A stretch of 64,000 nucleotides of DNA from JAUWOY01 sp034431315 (GTDB lineage Bacteria > Chloroflexota > Anaerolineae > VGOG01): NCBI GenBank assembly GCA_034431315.1, contig DAOUDK010000085.1, positions 33,370 through 97,369 on the forward strand, given 5' to 3'. Numbering within the stretch: the first letter of the stretch is position 1; every line of letters starts with the position of its first letter. The translations under genes and the position numbers were made by a program. Below, one piece after another: positions 16,627 to 25,100 of this stretch. The notes beneath the pieces are model-generated. The model worked only from the letters and a program-made list of their open reading frames with translations, was not told the origin of the DNA and ran no database searches.

Positions 16627-18182
16627 AACTGGAACGTTCTGCTGGTCTACTGCTGCATCCGACGTCGTTACCGGGACGCTTTGGTATCGGCGAGATCAAT
16701 GAAGTGGCTTACCGCTGGGTGGACACGCTCGCGTCGGCCCAGCAGACGGTCTGGCAGGTCTTGCCGCTAGGCCCGACGGGCTACGGGGACTCGCCTTATC
16801 AGACGTTTTCGGCTTTTGCTGGCAACCCGCTGCTCATTGACCTGGCCCGCCTGGCCCACGAGGGCTATGTCGCGCCTGAGGCCCTGGAGGAGGCGCCTGT
16901 CTTCCCCGAAGAGCAGGTTGACTTCGGCCCCGTGATCACCTGGAAGAAGCTGCTCTTGCTGGGGGCATATCAACAGTTTGCAGCCCAGGCCGATCCGCGT
17001 CCTGAGCTTGCCGAAGGGCCAGCCGAGGCAACGGCCTTCAACTCCTTTTGCGCCAAACACGACGCCATCTGGCTGCACGACTACGCCTTCTTCATGGCGC
17101 TGAAAGACCACTTCCACGGAGAGGCATGGGGCACGTGGCCAGGCGAGCTCAGGCAACGTGAACCAACTGCCTTGGCCACGTGGGGTGAGCGGCTAGCGCC
17201 TGCTATTATGGCTCATAAGTTCATGCAGTACCAGTTTTTCGAGCAGTGGGGCGAGTTGAAGCGCTATGCTAACGAGCATGGGGTCCTGATCTTTGGCGAC
17301 ATTCCGATCTATGTCTCACACGATAGCGCGGACGTCTGGGCGCACCAGCACCTGTTTCCCCTCGACGAAGATGGGCGTCCAACGGTAGTGGCGGGTGTGC
17401 CACCCGATTATTTCAGTCCGACAGGGCAGTTGTGGGGCAACCCCCTCTATCGCTGGGATGTGATGGCTGACCAGGGCTACCAATGGTGGATCGAACGAGT
17501 GCGCATTACGCTGCACCAGGTTGACATGGTGCGCTTTGATCACTTCCGGGGCTTCGAAGCGTACTGGGAGGTGCCGGCGAGCGAAGAGACGGCGGTCAAC
17601 GGGCGCTGGGTGAAAGGGCCGGGCGCGGCACTTTTCGAGGCCCTCTTGAGCGCGCTGGGTGACGTGCCCATCATTGCGGAGGACCTGGGTGTTATCACGC
17701 CCGAAGTGGAAGCACTGCGTGATGGGTTTGGATTTCCGGGGATGAAGATCCTCCAATTTGCCTTTGGCGATGATGCCACCAACCCGTATCTTCCCCACAA
17801 CTACGAACGCAATTGCGTGGTCTACACTGGCAGTCACGATAACGATACCACTCGCGGGTGGTTTGCGTCCGCGCCTGAGCCTGAGCAGGCGTTTTGTGTG
17901 CGCTACCTGGGCTACACACCAGACGACGCCGCCTGGGCGCTGATGCGACTGGCGGCCTCGTCCGCTGCGTCGCTGGCGATATTCCCCGTGCAGGATGTGC
18001 TCAGCCTGGGCAGCAAGGCCCGTATGAACATGCCCAGCCAGGCAGCGGGAAACTGGGCCTGGCGTTTGCCTGCCAACGCACTTAGCGATGATCACATCGC
18101 GCGGTTAGCCGAGCTTGCGGAAACGTATGGGCGGGCGAGAATATCCACCGACGGTGACGCAGATGACTTATCGCATGATTGA
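16623..18182 (+). CDS. malQ: 4-alpha-glucanotransferase (amylomaltase)
   Basis: A 519-residue GH77 enzyme that transfers maltodextrin segments between alpha-1,4-glucans. Motifs are LLLHPTSLPGRFGIGE (N-terminus), GDSPYQTFSAFAGNP, VDMVRFDHFRGFEAYW (nucleophile Asp), PIIAEDLGVITPEV (acid/base Glu) and YTGSHDNDTTRGW (third catalytic Asp). All catalytic residues are present. Residues about 126-133 (PRPELAEG) derive from a dispersed GAGCTTGCC palindrome inserted in frame at 16997-17020. Its start overlaps the glgA stop by 4 bp, so the two are translationally coupled. Confidence 0.95.
   Translation: MKLERSAGLLLHPTSLPGRFGIGEINEVAYRWVDTLASAQQTVWQVLPLGPTGYGDSPYQTFSAFAGNPLLIDLARLAHEGYVAPEALEEAPVFPEEQVDFGPVITWKKLLLLGAYQQFAAQADPRPELAEGPAEATAFNSFCAKHDAIWLHDYAFFMALKDHFHGEAWGTWPGELRQREPTALATWGERLAPAIMAHKFMQYQFFEQWGELKRYANEHGVLIFGDIPIYVSHDSADVWAHQHLFPLDEDGRPTVVAGVPPDYFSPTGQLWGNPLYRWDVMADQGYQWWIERVRITLHQVDMVRFDHFRGFEAYWEVPASEETAVNGRWVKGPGAALFEALLSALGDVPIIAEDLGVITPEVEALRDGFGFPGMKILQFAFGDDATNPYLPHNYERNCVVYTGSHDNDTTRGWFASAPEPEQAFCVRYLGYTPDDAAWALMRLAASSAASLAIFPVQDVLSLGSKARMNMPSQAAGNWAWRLPANALSDDHIARLAELAETYGRARISTDGDADDLSHD
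16997..17020. repeat. GAGCTTGCC-type dispersed palindrome in malQ
   Basis: CGTCCTGAGCTTGCCGAAGGG is read in frame by malQ and matches the family copy in xseB. Confidence 0.75.
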
Positions 18183-18230
18183 GTCTACTGAAAAAAGCTC
18201 ACGCAGCCGTCCCCGGGTGCGGAAATCGGC

Positions 18231-18264
18231 CCGAGGCTTCGTCGTGAGCTCAGCCGAACGGACG
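18231..18264. repeat. GTGAGCTCAGCCGAAC-type dispersed palindrome
   Basis: GCTTCGTCGTGAGCTCAGCCGAACG fills much of the gap between malQ and the debranching enzyme. A close copy lies at 42205-42238. Confidence 0.75.
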
Positions 18265-18295
18265 GGCCTCAGAACAGGCTTTTATCAGGGAAGTC

Positions 18296-20296
18296 ATGAT
18301 TGATTTCGGACGTGAGGTGTGCGGCAATCTGGCATTATCGGCCGGGCGGGAGTGGCTGGTGACCAACGGCATCGGCGGCTATGCGTCGGGAACCGTGGCC
18401 GGCCTGCTCATCCGCCGCTACCACGGCCTGCTCATCGCTGCCCTCCAGCCACCGCTGGAGCGCACCCTCCTGCTCACCAGGCTGGACGAGACGGCGGCCT
18501 ACGACGGCCGCACCTATCCGCTGTTCGCCAACCGCTGGGCTGTTCCCACCTCAACTCTCCGCCATGAGCAGGGCAGAGAATGGGAAGGGGTAGAACCAAT
18601 CGGCTTCCATCACCTGGAGCGCTTCCATCTGGAAGGCACGACGCCGGTGTGGACCTTTGCCTGTGCCGACGCCCTGCTGGAAAAGCGGGTCTGGATGCAG
18701 CCCGGCGCCAACACGACCTACATTCGCTACGACTTGCACCGGGCCACCGCGCCGCTAGCCCTGAGCATCAAGGCCATCGTCAATTACCGGGATCATCACA
18801 GCAACACCTACGCCGGTGACTGGCAGATGCGCGTGGAGCCGGTGGCACATGGCCTGCAGGTGACGGCCTTCGATGGGGCAGTGCCTTTCTACCTGCAGAG
18901 CGACCGTTGCGAGGCGATGCCCCAGCACGAATGGTACCAGGACTACTTCCTGAGCGTGGAGAGATGTCGCGGGCTGGATGCTCTGGACGATAACCTCTAT
19001 GCCGGCCACTTTCATGCTGTGTTGCACCCTGGCGAGTCGCTCACCATTGTTGCCAGCACCGAGGCGACGCCGAGCCTGGATAGTGCATCGGCCTACGGCG
19101 AGCGGCAGGAGCATGAACAGCGACTGGTGACGCAGAGCGGCCTCACCGACGCGCCGGCCTGGGTGCAGCACCTGGTTCTGGTCGCCGACCAGTTCATCGT
19201 CCGCCGCCCTTTGCCCGACCAATCTGATGGCCGTTCGGTCATCGCCGGCTATCCCTGGTTTGGCGACTGGGGCCGCGACACCATGATCAGTCTGCCCGGC
19301 CTGACGCTGGTAACTGGTCGCCATGACGTGGCCGCGCGAATTCTGCGCACCTTTGCCCATTTCGTGGACCAGGGCATGCTGCCCAATCGTTTCCCTGACA
19401 AGAACGAGACGCCCGAATACAACACCGTGGACGCCACCCTTTGGTACTTTGAAGCCATCCGCGCCTATCACGCCGCCACCGGCGATGACGCTCTGCTGCG
19501 TGATCTGTTCCCGGTGCTACAGGAGATCATCGCATGGCACCAGCGCGGCACGCGGTACAACATCCGCGTGGACCCCGATGACGGCCTGCTCTACGCGGGA
19601 GAGCCGGGCGTGCAGCTCACCTGGATGGACGCCAAGGTGGATGATTGGGTGGTCACGCCGCGCATCGGCAAGCCGGTGGAGATCAACGCTCTGTGGTACA
19701 ACGCCCTGCTCAGCATGGCCGAGTTCGTGCGCCATCTGGGCGAGCCTGCCGACGACCATGAGGCCCTGGCGGAACAAACGCGCGCCGGGTTCGCTCGCTT
19801 TTGGAACGAGACGACCGGCTACTGCTATGATCTACTCGACGGGCCGGAGGGCGATGACCCGGCCCTGCGCCCCAATCAACTGCTCGCCGTCTCTCTGCAC
19901 CACAGCCCACTGACCAGCCAGCAGCAGCGTGCTGTGGTGGACGCCTGCGCCCGCCACCTGCTCACCTCGCACGGGCTGCGCAGTCTGGCGGCGGATGATC
20001 CGGCTTACATCGGCCACTACAGCGGCGACCAGCGCCAGCGCGACGCCGCCTACCACCAGGGCGCCGTCTGGGGCTGGCTGATCGGCCCCTTCGTCAGCGC
20101 GCACCTGCGCGTCTACGGCGACCGTGAGTTGGCGCGCTCTTTCCTGCAGCCGCTCATCCACCACCTGGCCGACCACGGCGTGGGCAGCATCAGCGAAGTC
20201 TTCGACGGCGACCCGCCCTTCGCTCCGCGCGGCTGCATAGCCCAGGCCTGGAGCGTGGCCGAGGTGTTGCGGGCGTGGCAGGCAACGAGGGGTTGA
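18296..20296 (+). CDS. Glycogen debranching enzyme (amylo-alpha-1,6-glucosidase type)
   Basis: A 666-residue protein. The N-terminal domain has EWLVTNGIGGYASGTVAGLLIRRYHGLL (about residues 18-45). The C-terminal (alpha/alpha)6 catalytic domain has YPWFGDWGRDTMISLPGLTL, GMLPNRFPD, EYNTVDATLWYFEA, TWMDAKV and YHQGAVWGWLIGPF, typical of the GDE/GH133-like family. It removes alpha-1,6 branch stubs from glycogen. It probably belongs to the same transcription unit as glgA-malQ, though 113 bp of repeat sequence separate them. Length is normal for the archaeal/bacterial single-activity type. Confidence 0.93.
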   Translation: MIDFGREVCGNLALSAGREWLVTNGIGGYASGTVAGLLIRRYHGLLIAALQPPLERTLLLTRLDETAAYDGRTYPLFANRWAVPTSTLRHEQGREWEGVEPIGFHHLERFHLEGTTPVWTFACADALLEKRVWMQPGANTTYIRYDLHRATAPLALSIKAIVNYRDHHSNTYAGDWQMRVEPVAHGLQVTAFDGAVPFYLQSDRCEAMPQHEWYQDYFLSVERCRGLDALDDNLYAGHFHAVLHPGESLTIVASTEATPSLDSASAYGERQEHEQRLVTQSGLTDAPAWVQHLVLVADQFIVRRPLPDQSDGRSVIAGYPWFGDWGRDTMISLPGLTLVTGRHDVAARILRTFAHFVDQGMLPNRFPDKNETPEYNTVDATLWYFEAIRAYHAATGDDALLRDLFPVLQEIIAWHQRGTRYNIRVDPDDGLLYAGEPGVQLTWMDAKVDDWVVTPRIGKPVEINALWYNALLSMAEFVRHLGEPADDHEALAEQTRAGFARFWNETTGYCYDLLDGPEGDDPALRPNQLLAVSLHHSPLTSQQQRAVVDACARHLLTSHGLRSLAADDPAYIGHYSGDQRQRDAAYHQGAVWGWLIGPFVSAHLRVYGDRELARSFLQPLIHHLADHGVGSISEVFDGDPPFAPRGCIAQAWSVAEVLRAWQATRG

Positions 20297-20354
20297 TGAG
20301 GACGTTGGCACGGTAAGTAACTATGCAGAAGTCCTTTGCAGTTTTCTCACTAAC

Positions 20355-20441
20355 CAAAACTGCTATCAAGGGGCGTCCTCGCCCCGCCTTGGGGGTAGCT
20401 TGATCACGAAATCGGGGCGAGGACGCCCCTCCGTAGCAAGA
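20355..20441. repeat. GGGGCGTCCTCGCCCC dispersed element, intact copy
   Basis: Begins CAAAACTGCTATCAAGG and ends GGACGCCCCTCCGTAGCAAGAG, with two complementary GGGGCGTCCTCGCCCC-type arms. The same ends bracket the nested insertion at 48064-48367. It supplies the leader of the kinase gene. Confidence 0.85.
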
Positions 20442-20444
20442 GGC

Positions 20445-20999
20445 ATGTCCCAAAATCTTCTGATCATCGTCTCGGGACCTCCCGGCTCTGGCAAGACAAC
20501 TTTGGCGAGAAGGATTGCAAAAGAACTTGGCCTGCCGCTGTTCGCTCGCGATGATATCAAGGAACTCCTGTTTGATACCCTTGGCTGGTCGAACCGCCAG
20601 TGGTCCAAGAAGCTGGGCCTGGCCAGTTGGAAGCTGCTCTACCATTTGCTTGAGGAGATGCTGAAGGCGAATCAATCTCTGGTTGTGGAGAGTAACTTCC
20701 GCAAGGAGCTTGCCAGCCAGGAGCTTTCGGCGTTGCAGGACAAGTATCGTTTCGAGACTGTTCAGGTACTATGCCGAGCGGACGGCGAGGTCCTGCTCGA
20801 AAGGTTCAAGCAACGGGCCGAATCGGGGGAGAGGCATCCAGGCCACGTTGACCGTCTAAACTACGACGAATTCGAAGCCGCCTTGCACCAGGGTGACTGG
20901 GGCGCGCTAGAAATTGACGGGCGAGTTGTGACCGTAGATACAACGGATTTCGAGGCGGTAGACTGGGGCCAGATAATCAGTGATGTCACTGAGGAGTAG
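20445..20999 (+). CDS. AAA-type P-loop kinase-like protein
   Basis: A 184-residue single-domain P-loop protein with Walker A SGPPGSGKTTLARRIA (about residues 10-25), FARDDIKELLFDTLGW and LVVESNF, as in AAA_33/zeta-toxin-like small kinases. A lid-type arginine stretch CRADGEVLLERFKQRAESGERHPGH follows. It probably phosphorylates a small molecule or nucleotide, but no substrate is evident. The ATG at 20445 is preferred; the earlier in-frame Met is inside the dispersed repeat. rpiA starts 6 bp after its stop. Confidence 0.8.
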   Translation: MSQNLLIIVSGPPGSGKTTLARRIAKELGLPLFARDDIKELLFDTLGWSNRQWSKKLGLASWKLLYHLLEEMLKANQSLVVESNFRKELASQELSALQDKYRFETVQVLCRADGEVLLERFKQRAESGERHPGHVDRLNYDEFEAALHQGDWGALEIDGRVVTVDTTDFEAVDWGQIISDVTEE

Positions 21000-21005
21000 A
21001 CAAGC

Positions 21006-21710
21006 TTGAAACTCAAGCAACAGGCCGCCGAGCGTGCGGTGGAATTTGTGGAATCGGGGATGGTGGTGGGCCTGGGCCACGGCAGCACGGCCACCTTCGC
21101 TGTGCGCCGCATCGCCCAATTGCTGCACGAGGGCCAACTGCAGGACATCCTCGGCGTGCCCAGCTCGCTCCAGATCGAAGCGGAAGCGCGACGGCTGGGC
21201 ATCCCACTGACCACGCTGGACGAGCATCCCGTCGTTGACCTGACGATTGACGGCGCGGATGAGGTGGATCCCGATCTGAACCTGATCAAGGGCGGCAGTG
21301 GCGCGCTCCTGTGGGAAAAGATCGTCGCCCAGGCCAGCCGCCGCGAGATCATCGTGGTGGACGAGTCCAAGCTCTCGCCCGCGCTGGGCACCCGCTGGGC
21401 GGTGCCGGTGGAGATCGTTCCCTTTGGCTGGCGCTCGCAGGCCGCTTATCTGGAATCGCTGGGCGCGCAACCTGTCCTGCGCCTCAACAGCGACGGCACG
21501 CCGTTCACGACCGACCAGGGTAACCTGATCCTGGATTGCGGTTTTGGCCCCATCTCCCAGCCAGCCCAACTGGCGGCCCGGCTGAGCGAGCGGGCCGGCA
21601 TCGTGGAACACGGGTTGTTCCTAGGGCTGGCGACGGACGTGATTGTTGCAAGTGTTGAGGGAATTCGTCATCTCAAGCGCAAAACGTCAAACGTAAAACG
21701 TAAGGGATGA
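21006..21710 (+). CDS. rpiA: Ribose-5-phosphate isomerase A
   Basis: A 234-residue RpiA that interconverts ribose-5-P and ribulose-5-P. Motifs are GMVVGLGHGSTATFAVRRI, LTIDGADEVDPDLNLIKGGSGALLWEKIVA (catalytic Asp and Glu) and IVVDESKL. Start is TTG at 21006, which follows GAGGAG inside the end of the upstream gene. The final residues (LKRKTSNVKRKG) come from a 7-bp tandem repeat and are not part of the RpiA fold. rpe follows, so two consecutive pentose-phosphate enzymes sit inside the glucan cluster. Confidence 0.95.
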   Translation: MKLKQQAAERAVEFVESGMVVGLGHGSTATFAVRRIAQLLHEGQLQDILGVPSSLQIEAEARRLGIPLTTLDEHPVVDLTIDGADEVDPDLNLIKGGSGALLWEKIVAQASRREIIVVDESKLSPALGTRWAVPVEIVPFGWRSQAAYLESLGAQPVLRLNSDGTPFTTDQGNLILDCGFGPISQPAQLAARLSERAGIVEHGLFLGLATDVIVASVEGIRHLKRKTSNVKRKG

Positions 21711-21731
21711 TTGACGTTTCACGTTTTACGT
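21680..21731. repeat. 7-bp tandem repeat at the rpiA 3' end
   Basis: AAAACGT/CAAACGT/AAAACGT units are followed by the inverted set GACGTTT/CACGTTT/TACGTG. It forms a hairpin over the rpiA stop codon and supplies its last codons. Confidence 0.85.
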
Positions 21732-21768
21732 GCGCAATTAGAGCTATGAATACTCGAAGGAGAACACC

Positions 21769-22440
21769 ATGATCGTGATCGAGGCTTCTATCTTATCGGC
21801 TGATTTTGCGCGGCTGGGCGAGCAGGCCCGCGAGGCCGAAGCCGCCGGCGTTGACGCCATCCAGGTGGACGTGATGGACGGGCGCTTTGTCCCCGACATC
21901 ACCTTCGGGCCGGGCGTGGTGCGCGCGCTGCGCCCGCTGGTGAGCCTGCCGCTGGATGTGCACCTGATGATCGTCGAGCCAGAGCGACACCTGGCCGCGT
22001 TTGCCGACGCCGGGGCAGACCGCCTGATCGTGCATCAAGAGACTTGTCCCCATCTCCACCGTGTGCTACAATGCATCCGCGAGCTCAAGATTGAGGCGGG
22101 CGTGGCGCTCAACCCTGGCACGCCGCTGTCCGTTCTCGAAGAAGTGCTGGATCTGACCGACCTGATCCAGGTGATGACAGTCAACCCCGGTTGGGGAGGG
22201 CAGCAGTTCCTCCACAGCCAACTGGACAAGATTCGCCGCCTGCGCCGCCTGCTGGACGAGCGCGGGTTGGACGTGCCAATCGCTGTGGACGGCGGGATCA
22301 GCCCAATCACCGTGCCGCTGATCGTGAACGCGGGGGCGACGGTGCTGATAGCCGGATCGAGCATCTACAACGATCAGGCGTCGCTGGCCGAAAACGTGGC
22401 TGCGCTGCGGGCAAGCGTCCGCACCCCTACATCACATTAG
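21769..22440 (+). CDS. rpe: Ribulose-phosphate 3-epimerase
   Basis: A 223-residue TIM-barrel epimerase (ribulose-5-P to xylulose-5-P). It shows EASILSADFARLGEQ, VDVMDGRFVPDITFGP, LDVHLMIVEPE, VMTVNPGWGGQQF and VDGGISPITVPLIVNAGA, covering the metal-binding His/Asp residues and the phosphate loop. Complete and normal in length. An RBS (AAGGAGA) precedes the ATG. It is transcribed with rpiA upstream and glgP 19 bp downstream. Confidence 0.96.
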   Translation: MIVIEASILSADFARLGEQAREAEAAGVDAIQVDVMDGRFVPDITFGPGVVRALRPLVSLPLDVHLMIVEPERHLAAFADAGADRLIVHQETCPHLHRVLQCIRELKIEAGVALNPGTPLSVLEEVLDLTDLIQVMTVNPGWGGQQFLHSQLDKIRRLRRLLDERGLDVPIAVDGGISPITVPLIVNAGATVLIAGSSIYNDQASLAENVAALRASVRTPTSH

Positions 22441-22459
22441 AAGAAAGAGGTAAGAAACC

Positions 22460-25033
22460 ATGCAACCCATCTGCACTTTTACCATCGTCCCATCTTTGCC
22501 GACCAAGCTGGAACACCTCCGAGACCTGGCCTACAACCTCTGGTGGTGCTGGAACCTGGAGGCTGTTGATCTCTTCCGTCGGCTGGACCGCGAGCTCTGG
22601 GAAGAGTCCGGCCACAACCCCGTACTGATGCTGGGAGCTATCAAGCAGGAGCGGCTGGAGGAGGCAGCCGAGGACGACGGGTTCCTGGCCCATCTGGAGC
22701 GGATCGCTCAACGGTTCAACCGCTATGTGAAGAGCCAAAGCACCTGGTATGAGAAAGCTCACGGCACGCCTGGAGAGCCGTGCATCGCCTACTTTTCGGC
22801 CGAGTTCGGGCTCACCGAATGTATGCCCATCTACGCCGGGGGCATGGCGGTGCTGGCTGGCGATCACCTTAAATCGGCCAGCGACCTGGGCTTGCCCCTG
22901 ATGGGAGTGGGTCTCCTCTACCAGGAGGGATACTTCCGTCAGTATCTGAACTCAGATGGGTGGCAACGGGAGCTGTACCCGAAGAACGATTTTTACAACA
23001 TGCCTATTCAACTAGAGCAAGGGGAAGACGGAACGCCGGTGACGGTGCAGGTTGATTACCCCGGCCGCAAGGTCACGGCCCAGGTGTGGCGCGCCCAAGT
23101 CGGCCGGCTGCCCCTCTTCCTGCTGGATACCAACATCCCGGCCAACGGTCGTCAGGATCAGGACATCACCGACGAGCTGTACGGCGGTGATCTGGAGATG
23201 CGCATCCAGCAGGAAATCCTGCTGGGCATCGGCGGCATCCGCGCCCTGGAGACCCTGGGGATCCGCCCTACCATCTGCCACATGAACGAGGGCCACTCCG
23301 CCTTCCTGGCTCTGGAGCGGATCCGCATCCTCATGGAAGAGCAGGGCCGTCAAGGCACGCTCTCTTTCGCCGAGGCCCGCGAAGCTGCTTCGGCCGGCAA
23401 CGTCTTCACCACCCACACCCCCGTCCCGGCTGGGATTGACAGGTTTCCTCCAGAGCTCATGGACAAGTACTTCTCCGATTATTACCCAGAGCTTGGTCTC
23501 TCGCGGGAGGAGTTCCTGGCCCTGGGACGCGGGAATCCAGCGGACAATGGCGAGCCGTTCAGCATGGCTGTCCTCGCCCTACGCCTGGCGGCCCACACCA
23601 ACGGAGTGAGCCGGCTGCACGGTCGGGTCGCGCGCAAAATGTGGCAGAGTCTCTGGCCGGGCGTGCCTGAGGACGAGGTGCCCATCACCTCGATTACCAA
23701 CGGCATCCACATCCCCTCCTGGATCTCCTTCGACATGGCCAGGCTTTACGACCGCTACCTGGGACATCGCTGGCTGGAACGCCCAGACGATCAGACCATC
23801 TGGGAGCGGGTGGACGAGATCCCCGACGAGGAGCTTTGGCGCACCCACGAGAGGCGGCGGGAGCGCCTGGTGGCCTTTGTTCGACGGCGGCTGCGCGAGC
23901 AGCTTGAGAAGCGGGGCGCCCCCCTGTCCGAGATAGAGAGGGCGGGCGAAGTGCTGGATCCCGAGGCCCTAACCATCGGATTCGCCCGCCGCTTCGCTAC
24001 CTACAAGCGCGCCACTCTGGTCCTGCGCGATCCGGATCGGCTGGCGAGCATCCTGAACGACGCGGACCGCCCCGTCCAGATCATCTTCGCGGGAAAGGCG
24101 CATCCCCAGGACAACCCAGGTAAGGAGTTGATCCAGCAGGTCGTCCGTCTCTGCCAACGGGAGGAGTTTCGGCGACGGATGGTCTTCATCGAGGATTACG
24201 ATATGTGCGTTGCCCGTTACCTGGTTCAGGGAGCAGACATCTGGCTCAACACCCCACTTCGCCCCCGGGAGGCCAGCGGCACCAGCGGGATGAAGGCCAC
24301 CGCCAACGGCGTCATCAATATGAGCACCCTCGATGGCTGGTGGGATGAGGCTTACGAGCCCGAGACCGGCTGGGCCATCGGCAGAGGCGAGTTGTACGAA
24401 GACCTCAATTATCAAAACGATATCGAATCCAGGGCCATCTATGGAATCCTGGAGAAAGAGATCGTGCCGCTGTTTTACAATCGCAATTCCAACGGGCTTC
24501 CGCACAAATGGATCGCTCGGATGAAAGCTGCCATGCGAGCCATCTGTCCGGTCTTCAATACCAACCGCATGATTCGTGAGTACACCGAGCGTTTCTACCT
24601 GCCTGCGGCCCAGCGGTATGAGCACCTGGCCGAGGACGAGATGGCGCGGGCGAAGGCCCTGGCGCAGTGGAAATCCCATCTCCACGAACACTGGCCCGAG
24701 ATCCGGGTGGATAACGTGGAGGCGGAGGTGCCCGCTGAGCTCAGGGTAGGCGCTGAACTCCAGGTGCGGACTCAGGTGAATCTGGGCGCCCTTGAGCCCC
24801 AGGACGTGACAGTACAGCTCTATTATGGCCCTCTGGATACGAAGGGCGAAATCTCAAAGGGGGAAGTCATGGCCATGAAATGGGTGGAGTCCAATGGGGA
24901 TGGGGGCCACGTATTCGTCGGAGCCATTCCCGCCCGCACCAGTGGCCGCTACGGCTACGCCCTGCGGATACTCCCCCATCACGAAGACCTGAGCAATCCC
25001 TACGAGCCAGGCTTGATCCTATGGGCACGTTAG
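22460..25033 (+). CDS. glgP: Alpha-glucan phosphorylase
   Basis: An 857-residue GT35 phosphorylase of the DUF3417-containing type. It starts LPTKLEHLRDLAYNLWWCWN and continues with AYFSAEFGLTECMPIYAGGMAVLAGDHLK, HMNEGHSAFLALERI and the pyridoxal-phosphate lysine region REASGTSGMKATANGVIN, then DGWWDEAY. It releases glucose-1-phosphate from alpha-glucans using Pi. A beta-sandwich-like C-terminal segment is present. Together with glgA, malQ and the debranching enzyme it makes a nearly complete glycogen cycle. The gene is complete with AAAGAGG upstream of the ATG. Confidence 0.95.
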   Translation: MQPICTFTIVPSLPTKLEHLRDLAYNLWWCWNLEAVDLFRRLDRELWEESGHNPVLMLGAIKQERLEEAAEDDGFLAHLERIAQRFNRYVKSQSTWYEKAHGTPGEPCIAYFSAEFGLTECMPIYAGGMAVLAGDHLKSASDLGLPLMGVGLLYQEGYFRQYLNSDGWQRELYPKNDFYNMPIQLEQGEDGTPVTVQVDYPGRKVTAQVWRAQVGRLPLFLLDTNIPANGRQDQDITDELYGGDLEMRIQQEILLGIGGIRALETLGIRPTICHMNEGHSAFLALERIRILMEEQGRQGTLSFAEAREAASAGNVFTTHTPVPAGIDRFPPELMDKYFSDYYPELGLSREEFLALGRGNPADNGEPFSMAVLALRLAAHTNGVSRLHGRVARKMWQSLWPGVPEDEVPITSITNGIHIPSWISFDMARLYDRYLGHRWLERPDDQTIWERVDEIPDEELWRTHERRRERLVAFVRRRLREQLEKRGAPLSEIERAGEVLDPEALTIGFARRFATYKRATLVLRDPDRLASILNDADRPVQIIFAGKAHPQDNPGKELIQQVVRLCQREEFRRRMVFIEDYDMCVARYLVQGADIWLNTPLRPREASGTSGMKATANGVINMSTLDGWWDEAYEPETGWAIGRGELYEDLNYQNDIESRAIYGILEKEIVPLFYNRNSNGLPHKWIARMKAAMRAICPVFNTNRMIREYTERFYLPAAQRYEHLAEDEMARAKALAQWKSHLHEHWPEIRVDNVEAEVPAELRVGAELQVRTQVNLGALEPQDVTVQLYYGPLDTKGEISKGEVMAMKWVESNGDGGHVFVGAIPARTSGRYGYALRILPHHEDLSNPYEPGLILWAR

Positions 25034-25036
25034 AAA

Positions 25037-25100
25037 TCCAAAGTTCAAAGCTCAAAATCCAAAATCCAATTTTGAGCTTTGAACTTTGAGCTTTGAACTT
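25037..25100. repeat. AACTTTG/AGCTTTG 7-bp repeat hairpin
   Basis: Tandem 7-bp units in both orientations form a long inverted repeat that fills the space between glgP and the GH57 start. The same unit appears twice in galK. Confidence 0.9.
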